The position numbers and the translations under genes were made by a program. The notes under the pieces were generated by a model, which had not been told where the DNA came from, ran no database searches, and was given only the letters and a program-made list of their open reading frames with translations. 64,000 nucleotides of DNA from NCBI GenBank assembly GCA_037176705.1, contig CM073898.1, positions 23,544,488 to 23,608,487 of the forward strand, given 5' to 3'. Source of the stretch: Molossus alvarezi. Lineage: Eukaryota; Chordata; Mammalia; Chiroptera; Molossidae. Below, piece by piece: positions 1 through 12,890 of this stretch. Each line of letters starts with the position of its first letter. Positions within the stretch are counted from its first letter, which is position 1.

Positions 1-24
1 CACACACATACACACACACACACC
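1..24. repeat. (CA)n microsatellite, clipped by the window edge
   Basis: Alternating CA with one TA interruption. The true length is unknown because the array runs off the start of the window. Confidence 0.9.
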
Positions 25-681
25 CACCTCGTCCACACCTGCCTGTCTCTCGGACAGAGGACTCAGCGGAGAAATTTTGGCCTCAGGTGCTTGTCAGGGA
101 GAACTGGGCGCGAGTCCAGGGAGTCTGGACCAGGGACACGTTCGCTGGTCTGACCCCGCACGTCGGTGACTCCCAGCCCCTCCGGCCTTACAGCGCAGTG
201 TGGACATTTGCTTGATTTTGTGGTTTGATTCCTTTACTTCCAGGGAGCTATTTCAAGGGAGTATTTTTACAAAGGTGACGTATCTTAATATTGATGGCAT
301 ATGGTGTTATGAAAGCAAATTAAATTTTCTTTTATTAGAAGTTTTCTGTGAGTTTCCAAACATCACCGGAGGGATGCCGGGGGTGACGGAGGAAGCGGGC
401 TTGGGAGTGAGCAGGAGATGGTGTCCAGCCCGCGTCCACGTGTTGCTTTTCTCGATCCGTGCGTTCTGTCCCCCTTTTCTGTGCGCTGATGCTGCAGCCT
501 CACTGTGGCTCTGCATTGTGGTGTCTCTGAAAGTCTTTGTGTAACAGTGGAAGGCTGGAAAAGAATACCTAGAATTAAAATATCTGATGTTCTTGTTTCT
601 GTAGTTCCTAGCCTAGGTGTGGCCCCACTTTAGGAAGACAGAACTGTAACCCTTCCTTTCTTCATGTCTGGAAGTGTTACT
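25..681. other. Intronic sequence, GC-rich at its start
   Basis: The first 160 bases hold several CpGs (for example around 110, 140 and 160) and are richer in GC than what follows. I see no exon, promoter motif or repeat. Confidence 0.5.
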
Positions 682-936
682 TTTGTTTTTAATCCTCACC
701 TGAGGATTTTTTTCCATTTATCTTCAGACAGAGTGGGAGGTAGGGAGAGAGGGAGAAAGAGAGAGAGAGAGAGAGAGAGAGAAACATTGATGTGCGAGGG
801 ACACATTGACTGATTGCCTCCCGCATGACCCTGACCAGGGCTGGGAACCAAACCACATCCACTGTGGGCCCCGAATTGAACCAGCAACTCTTTGGTCCAG
901 GGGCCGACGCTCTAGCCACGGAGCCACACTGGCCAG
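682..936 (-). mobile_element. Ves-type SINE, full length
   Basis: On the minus strand it starts with the tRNA-like head (CTGGCCAGTGTGGCTCCGTGG, then an A-box-like and a B-box-like segment). It continues through a (CT)n-rich middle and ends in the tail ATCCTCAGGTGAGGATT. The (GA)n run at about 756-781 is its internal pyrimidine tract. Similar 15-mers (gaagtgttacttttg and taagtattacttttt) flank it as a diverged TSD. Confidence 0.88.
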
Positions 937-1122
937 CGTATAAGTATTACTTTTTATCCAGTAAATAGGGTCGGAGAACTCGCAAGGCAAATGCTTTATG
1001 TTGGCTTTTATGGAACAAGGAGAAAGAACTTGATGAAGATACAATCCTAGGAGTCAATAGTTGACAACTTTTTATTTTCTTCTTGACAACCTAACTTTTA
1101 TCACACAGTAGAAATAGATTTT

Positions 1123-1170
1123 TTTCATGTTACTAAATACTGAACACTTTTAGTATTTAGTAACATGAAA
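1123..1170. repeat. Perfect 19-bp inverted repeat with 10-nt loop
   Basis: The arm at 1123-1141 (tttcatgttactaaatact) is the exact reverse complement of the arm at 1152-1170. Ten bases (gaacactttt) separate them. Complementarity stops abruptly at both outer ends. I do not recognise a transposon family. Confidence 0.95.
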
Positions 1171-4100
1171 CCTGCAAGCAAAATGAGATAAACTTCCAAA
1201 TTTCAGGGTTTCATTTTAAGTATATGTTTGTCAAATCAAAGAATAAACCCTAATTTGGAATATGCTGAGAATGTTTCTCTTAACGAACATTTAAGAAAGA
1301 AAATTGGGTGTTAATTATATTTAAAGGTGTTGCTATATTACATTTTAAGTTTGAGAATATAATTTGAAGCATCTGCTCTGGAAATTTTAGCCAAGTCTTT
1401 AACACACACTGGCTACAGTAGGTTAAAATATATATATACATGCACTCTCACACTGTAGGAACTGTGCCTGTCTTATTTAGCATTTCAAAACAAAAACCAT
1501 AAACAAACATCTCAGATTCAAAACAGAAAGGAATTTCTGGCAGGGCAGAATGAAACCTGAGCCTGCAAAGTCCTGGTCTACAAGAGGTAACTTATTTAGC
1601 TTCTTATCCAAAGGCCACAAACAAAACAGTTCACAGCTGTGATCAAACGAAGGGTATCTTCACATGGGACAGTTGTGTTATCTCTTTTTTTAAAAACTCC
1701 AAAAGGCCTGCCAAAATGAGGCAAAGCTACCTTGAGGAAGTTTGACCTGAACTAGACTTTTAGTATTAAGAATATATATAGCACGACCACGGCAGCCCTG
1801 GAGCGTGTGAGGAATCCTCCCTGCAGGATGTGTGGGCTTCGCCGGTCCCCTCAGAGGGTGTGTTTATAATCTGCAGAGGAAGAACATTCCATCATCTTGT
1901 CACAGGCAGGTCTTGAAAACCTTCCTATTGTTTTGCACTTTCCATAGTTTGGAGCTTTGCTTGTTTAAAAAAAGTATCGACATTTACATTCTGAGTGAGG
2001 AAAAGGGATAGTTTTATCTCTGAAAGCCAAAGTAGGAAGATTATTAAATGGCTAGGGAAAGATTGTGCGTGCTGTTTCTTTTTCAGAACCATTGAAGCTC
2101 TCATATTGCAGACAAATTTTAGGAACATTTATCACTACTATCTATGCCAAAGTGAAGGGTCACATAAATTCTCTATATTAATCAAAAGAATAAGTGGGTT
2201 TGTGTACATCCTAGGTGTTGCAGGAAGGATTTAAGGCTGCTCAGAAGGTAAATACCACAAAATTCTTGTGCATGTAGATGGCTTGATACAGGGGGGAAAC
2301 AGCCATGGCTTCTAGATCCCCTTCCTTTCTTAGTAGCTCAGTAACTGAAATAAAACCTCCTCGACTTCCCTTCACTTGACTTCGCCTTAATTTGTCAAAA
2401 GGACATTAAATAGTTACGGACAGGAAGGCAGGGGAACTGAACCAGATATCTTAAGGCCCTTCTGGTCATAAGATCTATGTTTTTATTACAAAGGAGTGCT
2501 GGGCAGGAGTCAAATATTACCTTGTGTTTGCAGAGCAAGGTGGTAGTGTCTACATGATTCTTTGCCAAATGCTGTAGACAGAAGGGCTTGAAGGAACAGA
2601 GCGAGAGTTCTCTCCCATGGTTACGTTTAGTGGAGGGGGTGGAGACAGCAAAACATCGTTATCTATTGGGAAGTTAGTGACATCTTTTAAGTGCTGGCAA
2701 TCTTTAAACTTTATTAACTGGCCTAATCTGGACCCGGTAGAATTTATGCCTCTCTTTTATGTCTGTGCTGGCCTGCTGCTTTCGCTCTTTCTCCATTCTC
2801 TCATTTACTTCATTAATTATTACGACTGTGAGGTAGGTGGGTGACAGATATGCAAGGGGAAAAGCTTGAGCAAAGACAGGCCAAAACTTGCTGAAATTCA
2901 CATGCTCATTTCTGCCTCTGACACTAGGCGAGTTGAGTAATTGCTGTCTCTCCTAATACTGCAGGCAGCAGCCAAATTCTCAGCATTCTTTTACCTTTGC
3001 TGCTGTTTTCACTTGCCAGGGAGTCTCCTTAAGGAGCAGACTGCATTTAAAGGAACATAACAGAAATGGTGTGTGAAAGGAGAGGCCCTGCCTGAGTGGG
3101 GCACCTGGGTGCCTCATATTTTAGGATGAAATGATCAGTCTCTGCAGAAGGGGGCACCTGCTGCCCCCTGGCCAGCTCCCTTCGTTCGCCTCCCTGTGTT
3201 GCACCCTCCCTGGATCACTGAGCCCCGGACCAAGAAGCTGTTTTTACGTGCCTGTGGGACAGCAGACCTTCACTGTATTTCAAGTACAGGCCGACAGTGA
3301 AGCTTGGCAAGGGGTCTCCTGGGATCTAGAAAGTCCACCCTTCCTTTGCATGCTGTCCTTTGGCAGGGCATTGAATGAAGGGAGGTGGTGTGGACCTGTG
3401 GCTGTGAAATTTGATGTCATGTGTGTTATTCTACAGAATGTGATGCTCACACAGCCCGTGGTGTACACTAGCAATCAGATTTCTCTGCCTTGTGGATATT
3501 ACATTTTTGCCAAGAGCAGCCTTCCAGAATGAGGTGCTAGTTAATTCCAGTTGGGCATTTATTCGCTAACAAGTCTGCTGAATACTAAATGCTCCATTTG
3601 GGAGTGTGTGACAGGAGAAAACTCAGCAGCTAATTATTATGTAGATCTCTTCCATGATTCTCACTTTCAGTGGAATTACCTACGTTGCCAGTCCCTAGCG
3701 ATATGAATTTCTTTAATTTCTTAGTTTCCTGTAATATTTTGCTTTCTGCTCCCAAAGATTTTTTTTTAAATTGTTTTTGCTTCAATCTGGAAAACGGCTG
3801 TAAGTTTACTAATAACAGGGTAGACGTTGCACATTGTGTAACAAAAAACTTCTAGTGGCGTACTGTGGCTTGCTCACCTTCCTTCTTTTCTCTTCTAAAG
3901 ATAATATCAAAAGCTAAATCCTGTTCCGGATCTTATCCTCTCTTTTCCAGGGTAGATTTCTGGATGGCTAATAGTGGTGTCGATTGAAATGACCATTGAA
4001 GGGGTGGGTGTTCGTTTACTAACCGGAGCTTTTGACTAAATAGGTTTGCTTGACTCCTTAGTGTATCAATGGGTCTTTATTTGGTTCTCTTCCTGCTCAG

Positions 4101-5465
4101 TTGGTGCATATTAGCTTAAGAACGTTTAAACTGTGGGGGCAGTAATGAGAGTCTGACTAACTGGGCCCACACTTCTCTCTTGGAAGCAGCCAGAGGAGAG
4201 GGTGCGTTTGCAGTCCTCAGAGTCGGTGCTAGAGGTCCGTGTGGTTCCTCCCACACCCACGTGTTTGGCTGTGGTTTGACCCTCCTTCCCTGGTGAATCC
4301 CTGCCACGACCCAATGTGGGCTGGATCCCAGGTGCCCCAAAGCCACCGGGAAGGTTTGCTTTCCTTGTGCCTCCACGTTCTTCCCAGCACAGCTGCACGC
4401 GGCTCTCTCGCTCTTCGTAAGCCAGGTATCAGGAGGACCCTTTGCAGTGACAGTGTCTGCACCAGCCGGCTGGCAGGAGAGAGAGTTCAGTGGAAATGTT
4501 TGGGGGGAGGGGAGCGTTTGCCAGTCCATAGAATTCATTTGACACTGTGGGATATGATACTGTGGGTCAGAAAGTGGTAAGACTTCATAAAACAAGCATC
4601 TTTACAAGGTGTGGTAGACTTGCTGGTCTACAAAGATGTGCCCAGGATGGTAACATACATCTGTAGTATCAGCAGCTGGGCTCCAGGTACAGTTACAGAT
4701 AGGACTTTGAGAGGCAGGAAGCGGTGATAATTCCTTCTTTCAAGATGTAGTTACCTTTGTGTCTTGGACATAAAGTGCGTGCATGTGTGCGTGCATGTGT
4801 GCATTAGTGGCTGCTGAGGGCTCAACGCAGATAAAGAATACTTGGCATTGTATTATGGATGTGCTGACAACTTGCATGCCTGGAGCAAATTAAGTATACT
4901 ATCTGCTCTGTAGATCAGAGACTGAAAATGACTTCTCAATAAATAAAGATTGTGCATTGTCTTATTACATTTGGAGAAAAACAATTCTAATTAAAGTGCT
5001 TCGGCTTTTAAACAGCCTAGTTAATCGGGAGATCTATATGTAGGCAAGTGGAGTTCAGTAAATTACTGACTTATTTCATCTTTTGGTGATTGGGACTAAA
5101 GTTTTATTACCCTGAAGGCAATGTGGGATGATTTTTTTTTTCCTTGTAGGTTATCACCAAATATAATTTTTGGCCTTACATAGGAATTTTAGATGTGATA
5201 GCAGAAAGGAAAGACAGAAACCTAGAGTGAGAAATGGAATACCTCTGTAAGGAAATAAGCAAAATCAAAGAAGCCAGAAGTGTTTTTGTTGTGGTTGGAA
5301 GGAGATAAAATATTTTCAAAGACTATATTGGGGAAAGGTGAGCCCTCAGCAACCAGGTTTATTGACTGACTATTCAGGAAAGTGTATTGGATGCTTTGGA
5401 AAGAAAATGGGGAAAAGATTCTCTGCCAAAAGAGTTCTGGAAAACTTGAGGGAGATAAAGTGTTT

Positions 5466-5491
5466 ACATGTTTTAATAACATAAAACATGT
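5466..5491. repeat. Short perfect hairpin (10-bp stem, 6-nt loop)
   Basis: The arms acatgtttta and taaaacatgt enclose the loop ataaca. AT-rich stems of this size can arise by chance. Confidence 0.85.
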
Positions 5492-6242
5492 CCAAAAGAA
5501 ATATATAATTACAGCTACATTTGGCAGTGAAAATAGCCCATGTATTATATTTTTTAAACTGTGTGTGAATATGTAAGCATGTGCCCTTGAGTCAGAAATG
5601 CTTGGGCGATACTAGTTCTTGAGAGAATGGAAAAGTAGAAGGTATTAAGAGCTGCAGAGAGAGAAAACATAGGGGCTGGCTTCCAGCAGAGGAACAGGGA
5701 GCTTTTCCTTTAGAAGGAATATATTTCATATGCATAATGATTCCAACTTTACTTAAAAAAAAAAAAGCTTAGTATAATAAGCATTTAACTTCCATGAGAG
5801 CTCAGTAATTTGCGTGTTATTACAAAAAGCCCACAGGTAAGGAGAAATTAGACTCCTAAATTCAGTACCTGACTATTCTCCTGAGGTTTAGGTTTTCCAC
5901 CTTTATTTCAAGTTTGTCTTACACAGAAGTTCTTTGAGAACTGAGAAAATTAGGAAGTATGTTGGACACGTACTAAAATCTCTTTCAGCCAGAGATGGGG
6001 GCAAAGGCAGCCACTGGAAAATGGGTGTGGGGTCGGCTTTCAGATTCCCGAAGTTATCTTAACATCCTCCTAAAGGTATTCTCATCCTTCGAACCTTACC
6101 ATTTTATGTTGGTTCCTTTGCGAAGCCTTCCTGCCCTTGCTCACTCCATACCCCGGTGCCCACAAATAGCACTTTCTCCTTCCCTTGTTAGAGCACTTTT
6201 CATACTGTGTTAGAGTTCACATTTCTGAACCCCTGCCTCATT

Positions 6243-6325
6243 GTGATCCACCCAAGTGCCAGGAGTGTGTGTTATTCTAGCGCTTGGCTCACAGGAAGAA
6301 CTCAATGAGCATTTGTTGACTAAAT
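6243..6325 (+). mobile_element. L2 LINE 3'-end remnant
   Basis: It follows the L2 tail pattern: a gene-poor T-rich lead, then CGCTTGGCTCACAGGAAGAAC, CTCAATGAGCATTTGTTGA. This corresponds to the consensus run TGGCACATAGTAGGTGCTCAATAAATATTTGTTGA, with substitutions. Confidence 0.6.
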
Positions 6326-7306
6326 CTAGACTCAAGGTCATCCAAGATATTATACCAAAACTTTTCCATCCGAACTGTTTGGTTTGCATTGTGGAAACTG
6401 AAACAAACGACCGGCCCTGTTGAGAGAATCCCGGAGAAGTCAGAGTATTGAAGAAGGAAGCTGAAAACTGGTGAACCAGTCTGAACCCTCTCCCCCCACC
6501 CTGAATCCTTCCTGGGCTTTATTTTTCCAATTTTGCCATGTTGGATTAGTTTCAGTTGTATTTATTTTGGCAACTATGTAAAGGTGTGGTTTTTGTTTTT
6601 TTTTTGTGAGTACTTTTTTTCTTGCCGGTTTGTCATAAAGGTGTCATCTTTCATTCACCAACCCTTCATCAGCTTGTAAGAATTTTTCTCATGGGCGTCT
6701 GCTTATAACCTTCTTACCACCGGGGATCTAGTGCCCTGAGCTGTTGAGATACTGTGATCAGCTGCTTGTAAACAACTGATAAACAATTATGAATTATTCT
6801 ATAGATGCACTTCAGATGGCCATATGAATGATTGGTTATAATAAAACAGACTTTTATATTTTCAGAAAATCCAGGATTGGGTCTTAAACTGACCTAGAGG
6901 GAGTTTAATTTAACAAACATGTATTGCATTTTTGTGTCATGCCAGTGAATGACACAACCTATTTACTGCTCCAGGTGATCTCCAATGTCCTCAGGAATTT
7001 CTTTGGGGAAGGAAATCCTAAACCCACAACAGAAGGGTGGAAGCTGGTAACTGAATAATAAAAGTGCCTCACAATGGTTTAAACAGGAAGTCCATAGGAA
7101 TGCAATATAAGGAATTTTAAAAAGCAAAATCCCATTTGGACTCACTCCAAACCCTATGACTTCAGGGATTGAGGAATTCTTGATGACTCATGGCTGGAGT
7201 CCCAACTTGTTATTTAGCTGTGTGGAGTTGTTTTTCCTTGGGCAGCAGTCATGAACTCTTTGTTTGTTTGTTTACTTTCTAAAGGTCCTAAGGTGATTTA
7301 CAAATT
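6326..7306. other. Intronic sequence without recognised genes
   Basis: T-rich stretches, including about 14 T at 6593-6606 broken by a G, and a short (TTTG)n at 7258-7274. Nothing else stands out. Confidence 0.5.
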
Positions 7307-7325
7307 AAGACATTAGACACTTAAG

Positions 7326-7533
7326 CCCGCCGGTGTGTCTCAGTGATTGAGCGTCAACCCATGCACCAAGGGGTCACCAATTTGATTCCTGGTCAGGGCA
7401 CGTGCCCCGGTTGTGGGCCAGATCCCCAGTGGGGACATGCAGGAGGCGGCCAATTGATGTTCTCTCTCATCGATGTTTCTCTCTCTCTCCCCTTCTCCCT
7501 TCCTCTCTCTCTAAAATGAATAAAGAAAAAAAA
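7326..7533 (+). mobile_element. Ves-type SINE with perfect 19-bp TSD
   Basis: The tRNA-like head carries an A-box-like GTGTCTCAGTGATTGAGC and a B-box-like ATTTGATTCC. The body has the GTGGGCCAGATCCCCAGTGG segment and a CT-rich 3' part, ending AAAATGAATAAAG plus poly(A). The 19-mer aagacattagacacttaag occurs exactly at 7307-7325 and 7534-7552, so both boundaries are exact. Confidence 0.97.
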
Positions 7534-7552
7534 AAGACATTAGACACTTAAG

Positions 7553-8043
7553 GATACAACAGCAAATTACAGCCTTTGGGTGATACTTTTGGGACTAGCT
7601 TTTCAGCTGCTAAAGAAGAGAGGTTTGGCCAAGAAAAGAATATGCAGGGTCATAGACACACATGTACAGTTATCCTGATGTAAGCTGGGACACCTGTGCC
7701 CTTTTATCACCAGTGAATGTGCCCAGAGAGCCCTGTTTTCTTAGGGAAAGTTTAGTTTGATGTCTACTGAAAGCAACTTTAAGATGCTCATCTCACACTT
7801 GATGATAATTAATTGTTCATAATGTTATTGTCATGACTGGTGGCTTTGTAGTAACCTACTTTAGAGTCTTTTATTAATTGCCACTGCTGTTAGTAAACGT
7901 GCTGGGGAGTGGGAGGAGGGCAAGCTGGAACCCATGCCTGAGTCAAGTTAAGGCTGTAGTGTCCTTCGTAATGCCATGACAAGTGAAGATTCTAAGCAAG
8001 GTCATCATCTGAGGGTCCACTGTTGATTTTCCTGTAATTCTTT
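7553..8043. other. Intronic sequence between two SINEs
   Basis: Unique-looking sequence of mixed composition. I recognise nothing in it. Confidence 0.5.
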
Positions 8044-8056
8044 AAAACTTTGTACG

Positions 8057-8302
8057 GCTGCCGTGGCTGGTTTGGCTCAGCGGTTAGAGCGTCGGCCCGC
8101 AGACCAAGGAGTCCAGGGTTTGATTCCAGCCAAGGGCACGTAGCTCGGTTGCGGTTCAGTCCCCAGCCGTGGTTGGGGGTCATGTTGGAGGCAACCAGTC
8201 AATGTGTCTCTCTCACATCGATGTTTCTCCCTCTCTCCCCTCTCCTCCTCCTTCCATATTTTATGGAAAAATATCCTCCGAGGATTTAAAACAAAACAAA
8301 AC
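8057..8302 (+). mobile_element. Ves-type SINE, long-tailed subfamily
   Basis: The head runs CCGTGGCTGGTTTGGCTCAG, then GGTTAGAGCGTCGGCC. A B-box-like GGGTTTGATTCC follows, then a CT-rich middle, ATATCCTCCGAGGATT and an (AAAAC)n tail. The TSD is aaaactttgtacg at 8044-8056 and aaaacttttgtatg at 8303-8316, near-identical. Confidence 0.93.
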
Positions 8303-8316
8303 AAAACTTTTGTATG

Positions 8317-11300
8317 TCTTCATTAGCATTGAAAGCTTAAAAGTCAGCACCCAGACCTGGGAGCATGTATGTTCTCCTTGGAGTGTTGCCCTCTCTAAGA
8401 CTTTATCAGCAGCATGAGTATTTAATTTGATGGTAGGTTGTCCATATCAGAGATGTGTGTGTCTCCGAACCGGTGGGTGACTCCTCGGTTAATATAAGGT
8501 AGTAGTTGAAGGACCCAGAGCTGTTCTTGCTGCTGTTACCCTCAGTCCTAATAAAATAAATGAATGGAGGCGGAGGACTGGGAAACATGCTTGAAGGAGG
8601 GAGTGCCCCTCAGGTTGAAAGCCAAGGTAAACAGTGCTTGTAACTGAAAAGTAGGCTTCCTGGCAGGCAGGGACCGGAGGAGTGGGTGTGAAGTGCAACC
8701 ACCAAGAACCATTTTCAGCTCTAGAGGTTGCTGAGTGTCCCTGAGTCCCAAAAAGATCCTCTCAGAGCTGTTTGGGGGAAATGGGTTTCTGGAACCAGCC
8801 TTTGGCCAGCCTGCCGTGCCTGCAGCTGGACCCGGAGACAGTGCTTGGGGAGAAAAGGTCACATGTGCACTCGAGAGAGCAAGCAGATGGGGCCCTCTGA
8901 CGGGTGGAAATGAAGCCGCCTGTGACCCAGGGAAGGCCTTGCAGGGGAGCCGTCGGACTGGCAGGACAGAGCGGGAAGGCGTCCCCGAGTCTGTGTGTGA
9001 TTTAGTTCATGGAAACATAGACATTTTCTTTCTGTCTTTCATTATGGTGGAAAACTGTGTCATTACAGTGGACAGCTGTGCACACTTTATAAATTGTGTG
9101 ACGTGTGCAGACGCACACACCCATACATGTAACATGCACACAGGCAAACGGAAAGATCCACACAGGGTCTGCGCTCTCCTGAGGGTCTCTTACTGTCCGT
9201 TCTTCCGAGATGAGAGCATTTTCTTCTCGTGGGAGCTGCTAGGTTCTGCGCATGCCAACAGGAAAAAATAACTGCTGTCTCTGGCCATCATTAGTTTATT
9301 TGTATAAGTAAATACATGTAGATTGTCTTCTAAGCGGCTTACATACAGCTGTGGGCATCTCTCTCCTCTGTAGTTAGTAAGGTGCTGCATCAGGTTTATA
9401 GCTGCAGGGGTCCTGCCCATGCCTTGCGTTGAGAAAAGTGGACCATCGTAAAGGGCTGATACAGAAATCCCTTAGAGCTGCCCATACCCAAAGATTCTTG
9501 GAGCTTGGTTGCATGTGGAAAAGGGTCCTGCCTTGTAAAAAGAATCCCTTCAGTGGTCCCTCCCCAAAGGTGTTACCTGAATTCCCTCTCGTTTTATTTC
9601 ATGAACATCTTTCCCGTAACGAGCTGTGTGTGTTATGGGAAAATTTCAGGTCCTCTCCCTTCTTTTTATGAAAACAATTATAAAGGCAGCATTACTTGAC
9701 TAGATAGTTGGGACATAGAGAAGAGAAACAATGATCCAAAACGCTCTTGTTCCAAACACAAGAACTCATTTTGGGTGGGGTTTTTGTTTTTTGTTTTTGT
9801 ATTATATGTACTCTGTTAAGTCTTCCTCTCTATACAAGTTTTATTTATCATACATCTTGTATCTTGCCTTTTTGCACTTAAAACGATATCAGATGCCATT
9901 CCTGTGTTGCTACAGAGTCTTCACTGTTGTCCTTCACGCTGGGTAATGGAAGCGTGCTGTCTGCGCAGGTCACCTCTGCACCTTTTCTTTTGGGACTCGA
10001 GAAGGGCAGGGAGGGGGTGGCGGCATGGCAGGTGAAATTAAGAGAAGGTGCTGTGTAGCTTCATTTCCCCCCCGAGTTCCTAGGCTCTCCAGGCAGATGA
10101 CCACGACCGGCTCCTCACCCTTCACCGAGGATCTGAGCAGCCGTCCTTTGTGTCTGGGGCTGTGTCACGAGGACTGTGGCCCTTCATTGTTTTGTCTTAT
10201 ATCCTGGCCGCCACCATGACTGTTTTGACTCTAAGGACACGGAAGCATTTTTAACCTTTTCTTCTGTTAAGTAGCGGTTTGTAGGCTTTGTGCAGATAGC
10301 CAGCCCACTGGGTAGGCACGTTTTAATTCTGTTGCCTTTTTTGTAGTGCATTATTGGATTGCAAATGTTTATTTAATATGAAAAATGGACATAATTAACT
10401 GCGTCCTAAATAGGGACTAGCTATTAACTTCAAGATTAATTCACAGCCTTTGTGCTTTGCATCCATGTGACATATGCTCTTATTACCGAGGGTTTTATCT
10501 GAGGATTTAAAATCGCTTTCCACTTCCACCATTTCACAAATGAAAACCAGAGCCTCGCAGTCAGCCCGCAGCACATACATGCAATTTGGAAAAACTTGCA
10601 TCATTTTCGGGGTTAAGTTTGTTGAACTTCTGTGAGGAAAAAAAGACTTTTTTCCTTGTATTATTATTGGCTGATATATTAATAAGTAGCTTTTATAACT
10701 CAGATACTGGCTACATATTCAAAAGGTTTATGTAGCATGTGTTGTAATATTTCAGGTTCATTTCTGTAATCTTTATTTTAAAATACAAATTCTCACCCAA
10801 AAGCATTTGTGCAAACAGTATACAAAGTGAAATCACCAGGCTTCAGATATATCTTACACCAATTATAAGTGCTTTTTGGTTTATCAAAAGGACGAAATTT
10901 TTATTACTCCTTTAATATTAATTTACTGTTTCTGAGTTCTGACTCCGAGTGACACCCACCAGTGAACACATTCAGTCCAGAAGACACTGGCCCTTCACCT
11001 GGCCGCATGTTTGATGGAGGCTGGGCCTGTGTCGACCCCTGTGGGCCGCAGCATGTAGCAAAGCGGTTGTGTGCACACAACTGGAATTTAACACACATGT
11101 TTTGGACCAACGTATTGATTTAAAATAAGGAAGCATACTTTGAACGGAAACATTTGAAGATGAAATCACAAATTTAATATTTTAACTAGGGATGTTTGTG
11201 AAATTTTAGTTTTATCATGGTACAGTGTCATTAACTAAAGTCAAGTGTGCAAAATTAAAAAAATTAAAACACATAGTTTAGTAGATATTTCTATTCAACA

Positions 11301-12649
11301 ATACTAAGCAAATCTTTGACACCCACCACCACCAAAATGTGTATGTCGAAATTGTGTCTCTGGGATGAATAAAAGGTGGGGGAAAGGTTTGTGGAGCAAG
11401 AAGGGGCCTGGGACTCTCCTAAGCTTTGGCCCAGAGTTTGTTGTAACCATTTATAAAACTTTATTAAAAGGTGGGAATCAAGACATTGCCTCTAATGCTA
11501 AACAGTCATAAATCAGGTTGATCTTTATTATCCATCAAAATGGCTTTTGCTTTCTCTTCAGAAGCCTCTTACCAGTGTGGTATAACTGTTTCCGGCGGTG
11601 GATACTGAAGTTGGCTGGCATGCCGCTGTCTTGGGGTGGAGATCCAGCCTCCGGGTTCCGGAGAATGTTCCAGCAGGAGGGGAGGCTGGTGCCGTGCCGC
11701 TGTTTCCTTGCTTACAGAGCCCTGGAGCGAGGCCAACTCGGATGAGAGGGGAGGAGGAGAGGTTCGGGTTTGAGAGCCCTGGGTTTATTTCTGGCTGTTG
11801 AGATGTGAGACTGTGGGAGAAGGCATAAATATAGTTGGAGGGAGGTCGCAGACTCAGAGGTCCTCGCCAGGGGTAAACGCTGGATGGATTTGTTTATGGA
11901 CGGATTGTTTATAGCAGCCTCACGCTGTTACCTCTGGGAGTCAGTGCTTCCAAGGGGCGCCGCTCTGCGTCTGGATCTCATTTGGTGGGTGTCTCCAAAG
12001 CCCCCCAGTGCACCGACCACAGCCACTTTGGTCCCTTTCTTTCTGAATTTCTGGTCAAATAACTTTCTGGCCAGACAGGAGAGTTGATTTAGAAAGAAAA
12101 GCAGTATGAACAACAAGAGTCTTGGGAAAAGACAGTATGTGAGGACAAGAAGCATACAGTCTTTAGGGCTGGAGTTGTGGGGTGTGGGGTTTGCAGCTCT
12201 CCCCGTGCATCTCCAGGGCACCAGGAGAGCAAGGGCAGCTTCGAACCCCCCGTCCCCAGTCTCTTGTCTGTCTATGGCTTGGTCACTGATTGCCCCAGGA
12301 CATGGTCTGAACTCCTTCCCCTGCGTCCATCCATGTAGGTTCAGGAGGGCCCACATCCAGCCACTGCCCTGGTCACCCCAACCCTGCACATAGGTGCCGC
12401 CTACTGTTAGCAACTTGGGGACACTGCTCAGAGAACCAGGCCTACTTCTCAGCCCTGTTGCCCAGGCCTTGAATCACTCTAGTCCTGAGGCTTCTTACCC
12501 ACCTGTATGGCTAGCCATGCTTCCATTTGTCAGGGAGCCTTAGGGATGCAGTCTCGAGAAAAACTTCCCAGAGGGAAATGACTTCCTCGGGAGGAATGTA
12601 GACGATGAGGAGATTCTTAAGGAGAAAGCGACATTGGGTTTGTGAAAGG
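8317..12649. other. Intronic sequence without recognised genes
   Basis: A GC-richer stretch at 8640-9000 holds a 178-codon + frame (8735-9271) with no homology I recognise. CA/CAT-rich bits lie at 9100-9145. The stretch at 11590-12420 is moderately GC-rich. Otherwise AT-rich, with no exon or clear TE seen. Confidence 0.5.
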
Positions 12650-12890
12650 CAGTATTGTGCACTAGTGAAAGTTCTGGCTCTGAAGTCCATTCATCGTCCA
12701 GCCTCGCGACCTGCCCAGTGCGTTCTCCTGGCCAAGCTGCTCGGCCTCTCTGTGCAGTTTCCATCTGTAGAATGGGAATAATAATAGTACCTACCTCATG
12801 AGGGTTGTTGTAAGGAATAACTTACTAAATGTAAAGCACTTGAACCGTGGCGTGCGCATAGTAAGCCGTGGTAAATGTTAGTTGTTACTG
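12650..12890 (+). mobile_element. MIR SINE, nearly full length
   Basis: It follows the MIR order: a tRNA-like lead with GAAAGTTCTGGCTCTGAAGTC, then a diverged core, then CTCGGCCTCTCTGTGCAGTT. The 3' part has CATCTGTAGAATGGGAATAA, TACCTACCTCATGAGGGTTG and AAATGTAAAGCACTTGAACC. Confidence 0.88.

Larger units (their letters stand above)
940..6242. other. Intronic sequence without recognised genes
   Basis: Mostly AT-rich. It contains the inverted repeats listed separately and an alternating GTGCGTGCAT patch at 4775-4803. A GC-rich pocket at 4200-4460 holds overlapping open frames on both strands, which look like chance frames. No exon or TE consensus was recognised. Confidence 0.5.

Noticed and set aside
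1..200. Possible exon 1 or promoter of CRIM1 at the window start
   Set aside because: GC is raised but there is no signal peptide or IGFBP-motif frame, and CpG density falls quickly. Not enough to call.
724..1044. 106-codon minus frame with a Ser-Leu run
   Set aside because: Translation of the Ves SINE at 682-936 and its pyrimidine tract.
7326..7420. tRNA gene suggested by A-box and B-box motifs
   Set aside because: The motifs are the head of a Ves SINE. There is no cloverleaf or CCA-end acceptor stem, and a SINE body and TSD follow.
8735..9271. 178-codon + frame
   Set aside because: It sits in GC-rich sequence where stops are rarer, with an overlapping long frame on the opposite strand. 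No recognised homology, splice context or promoter.
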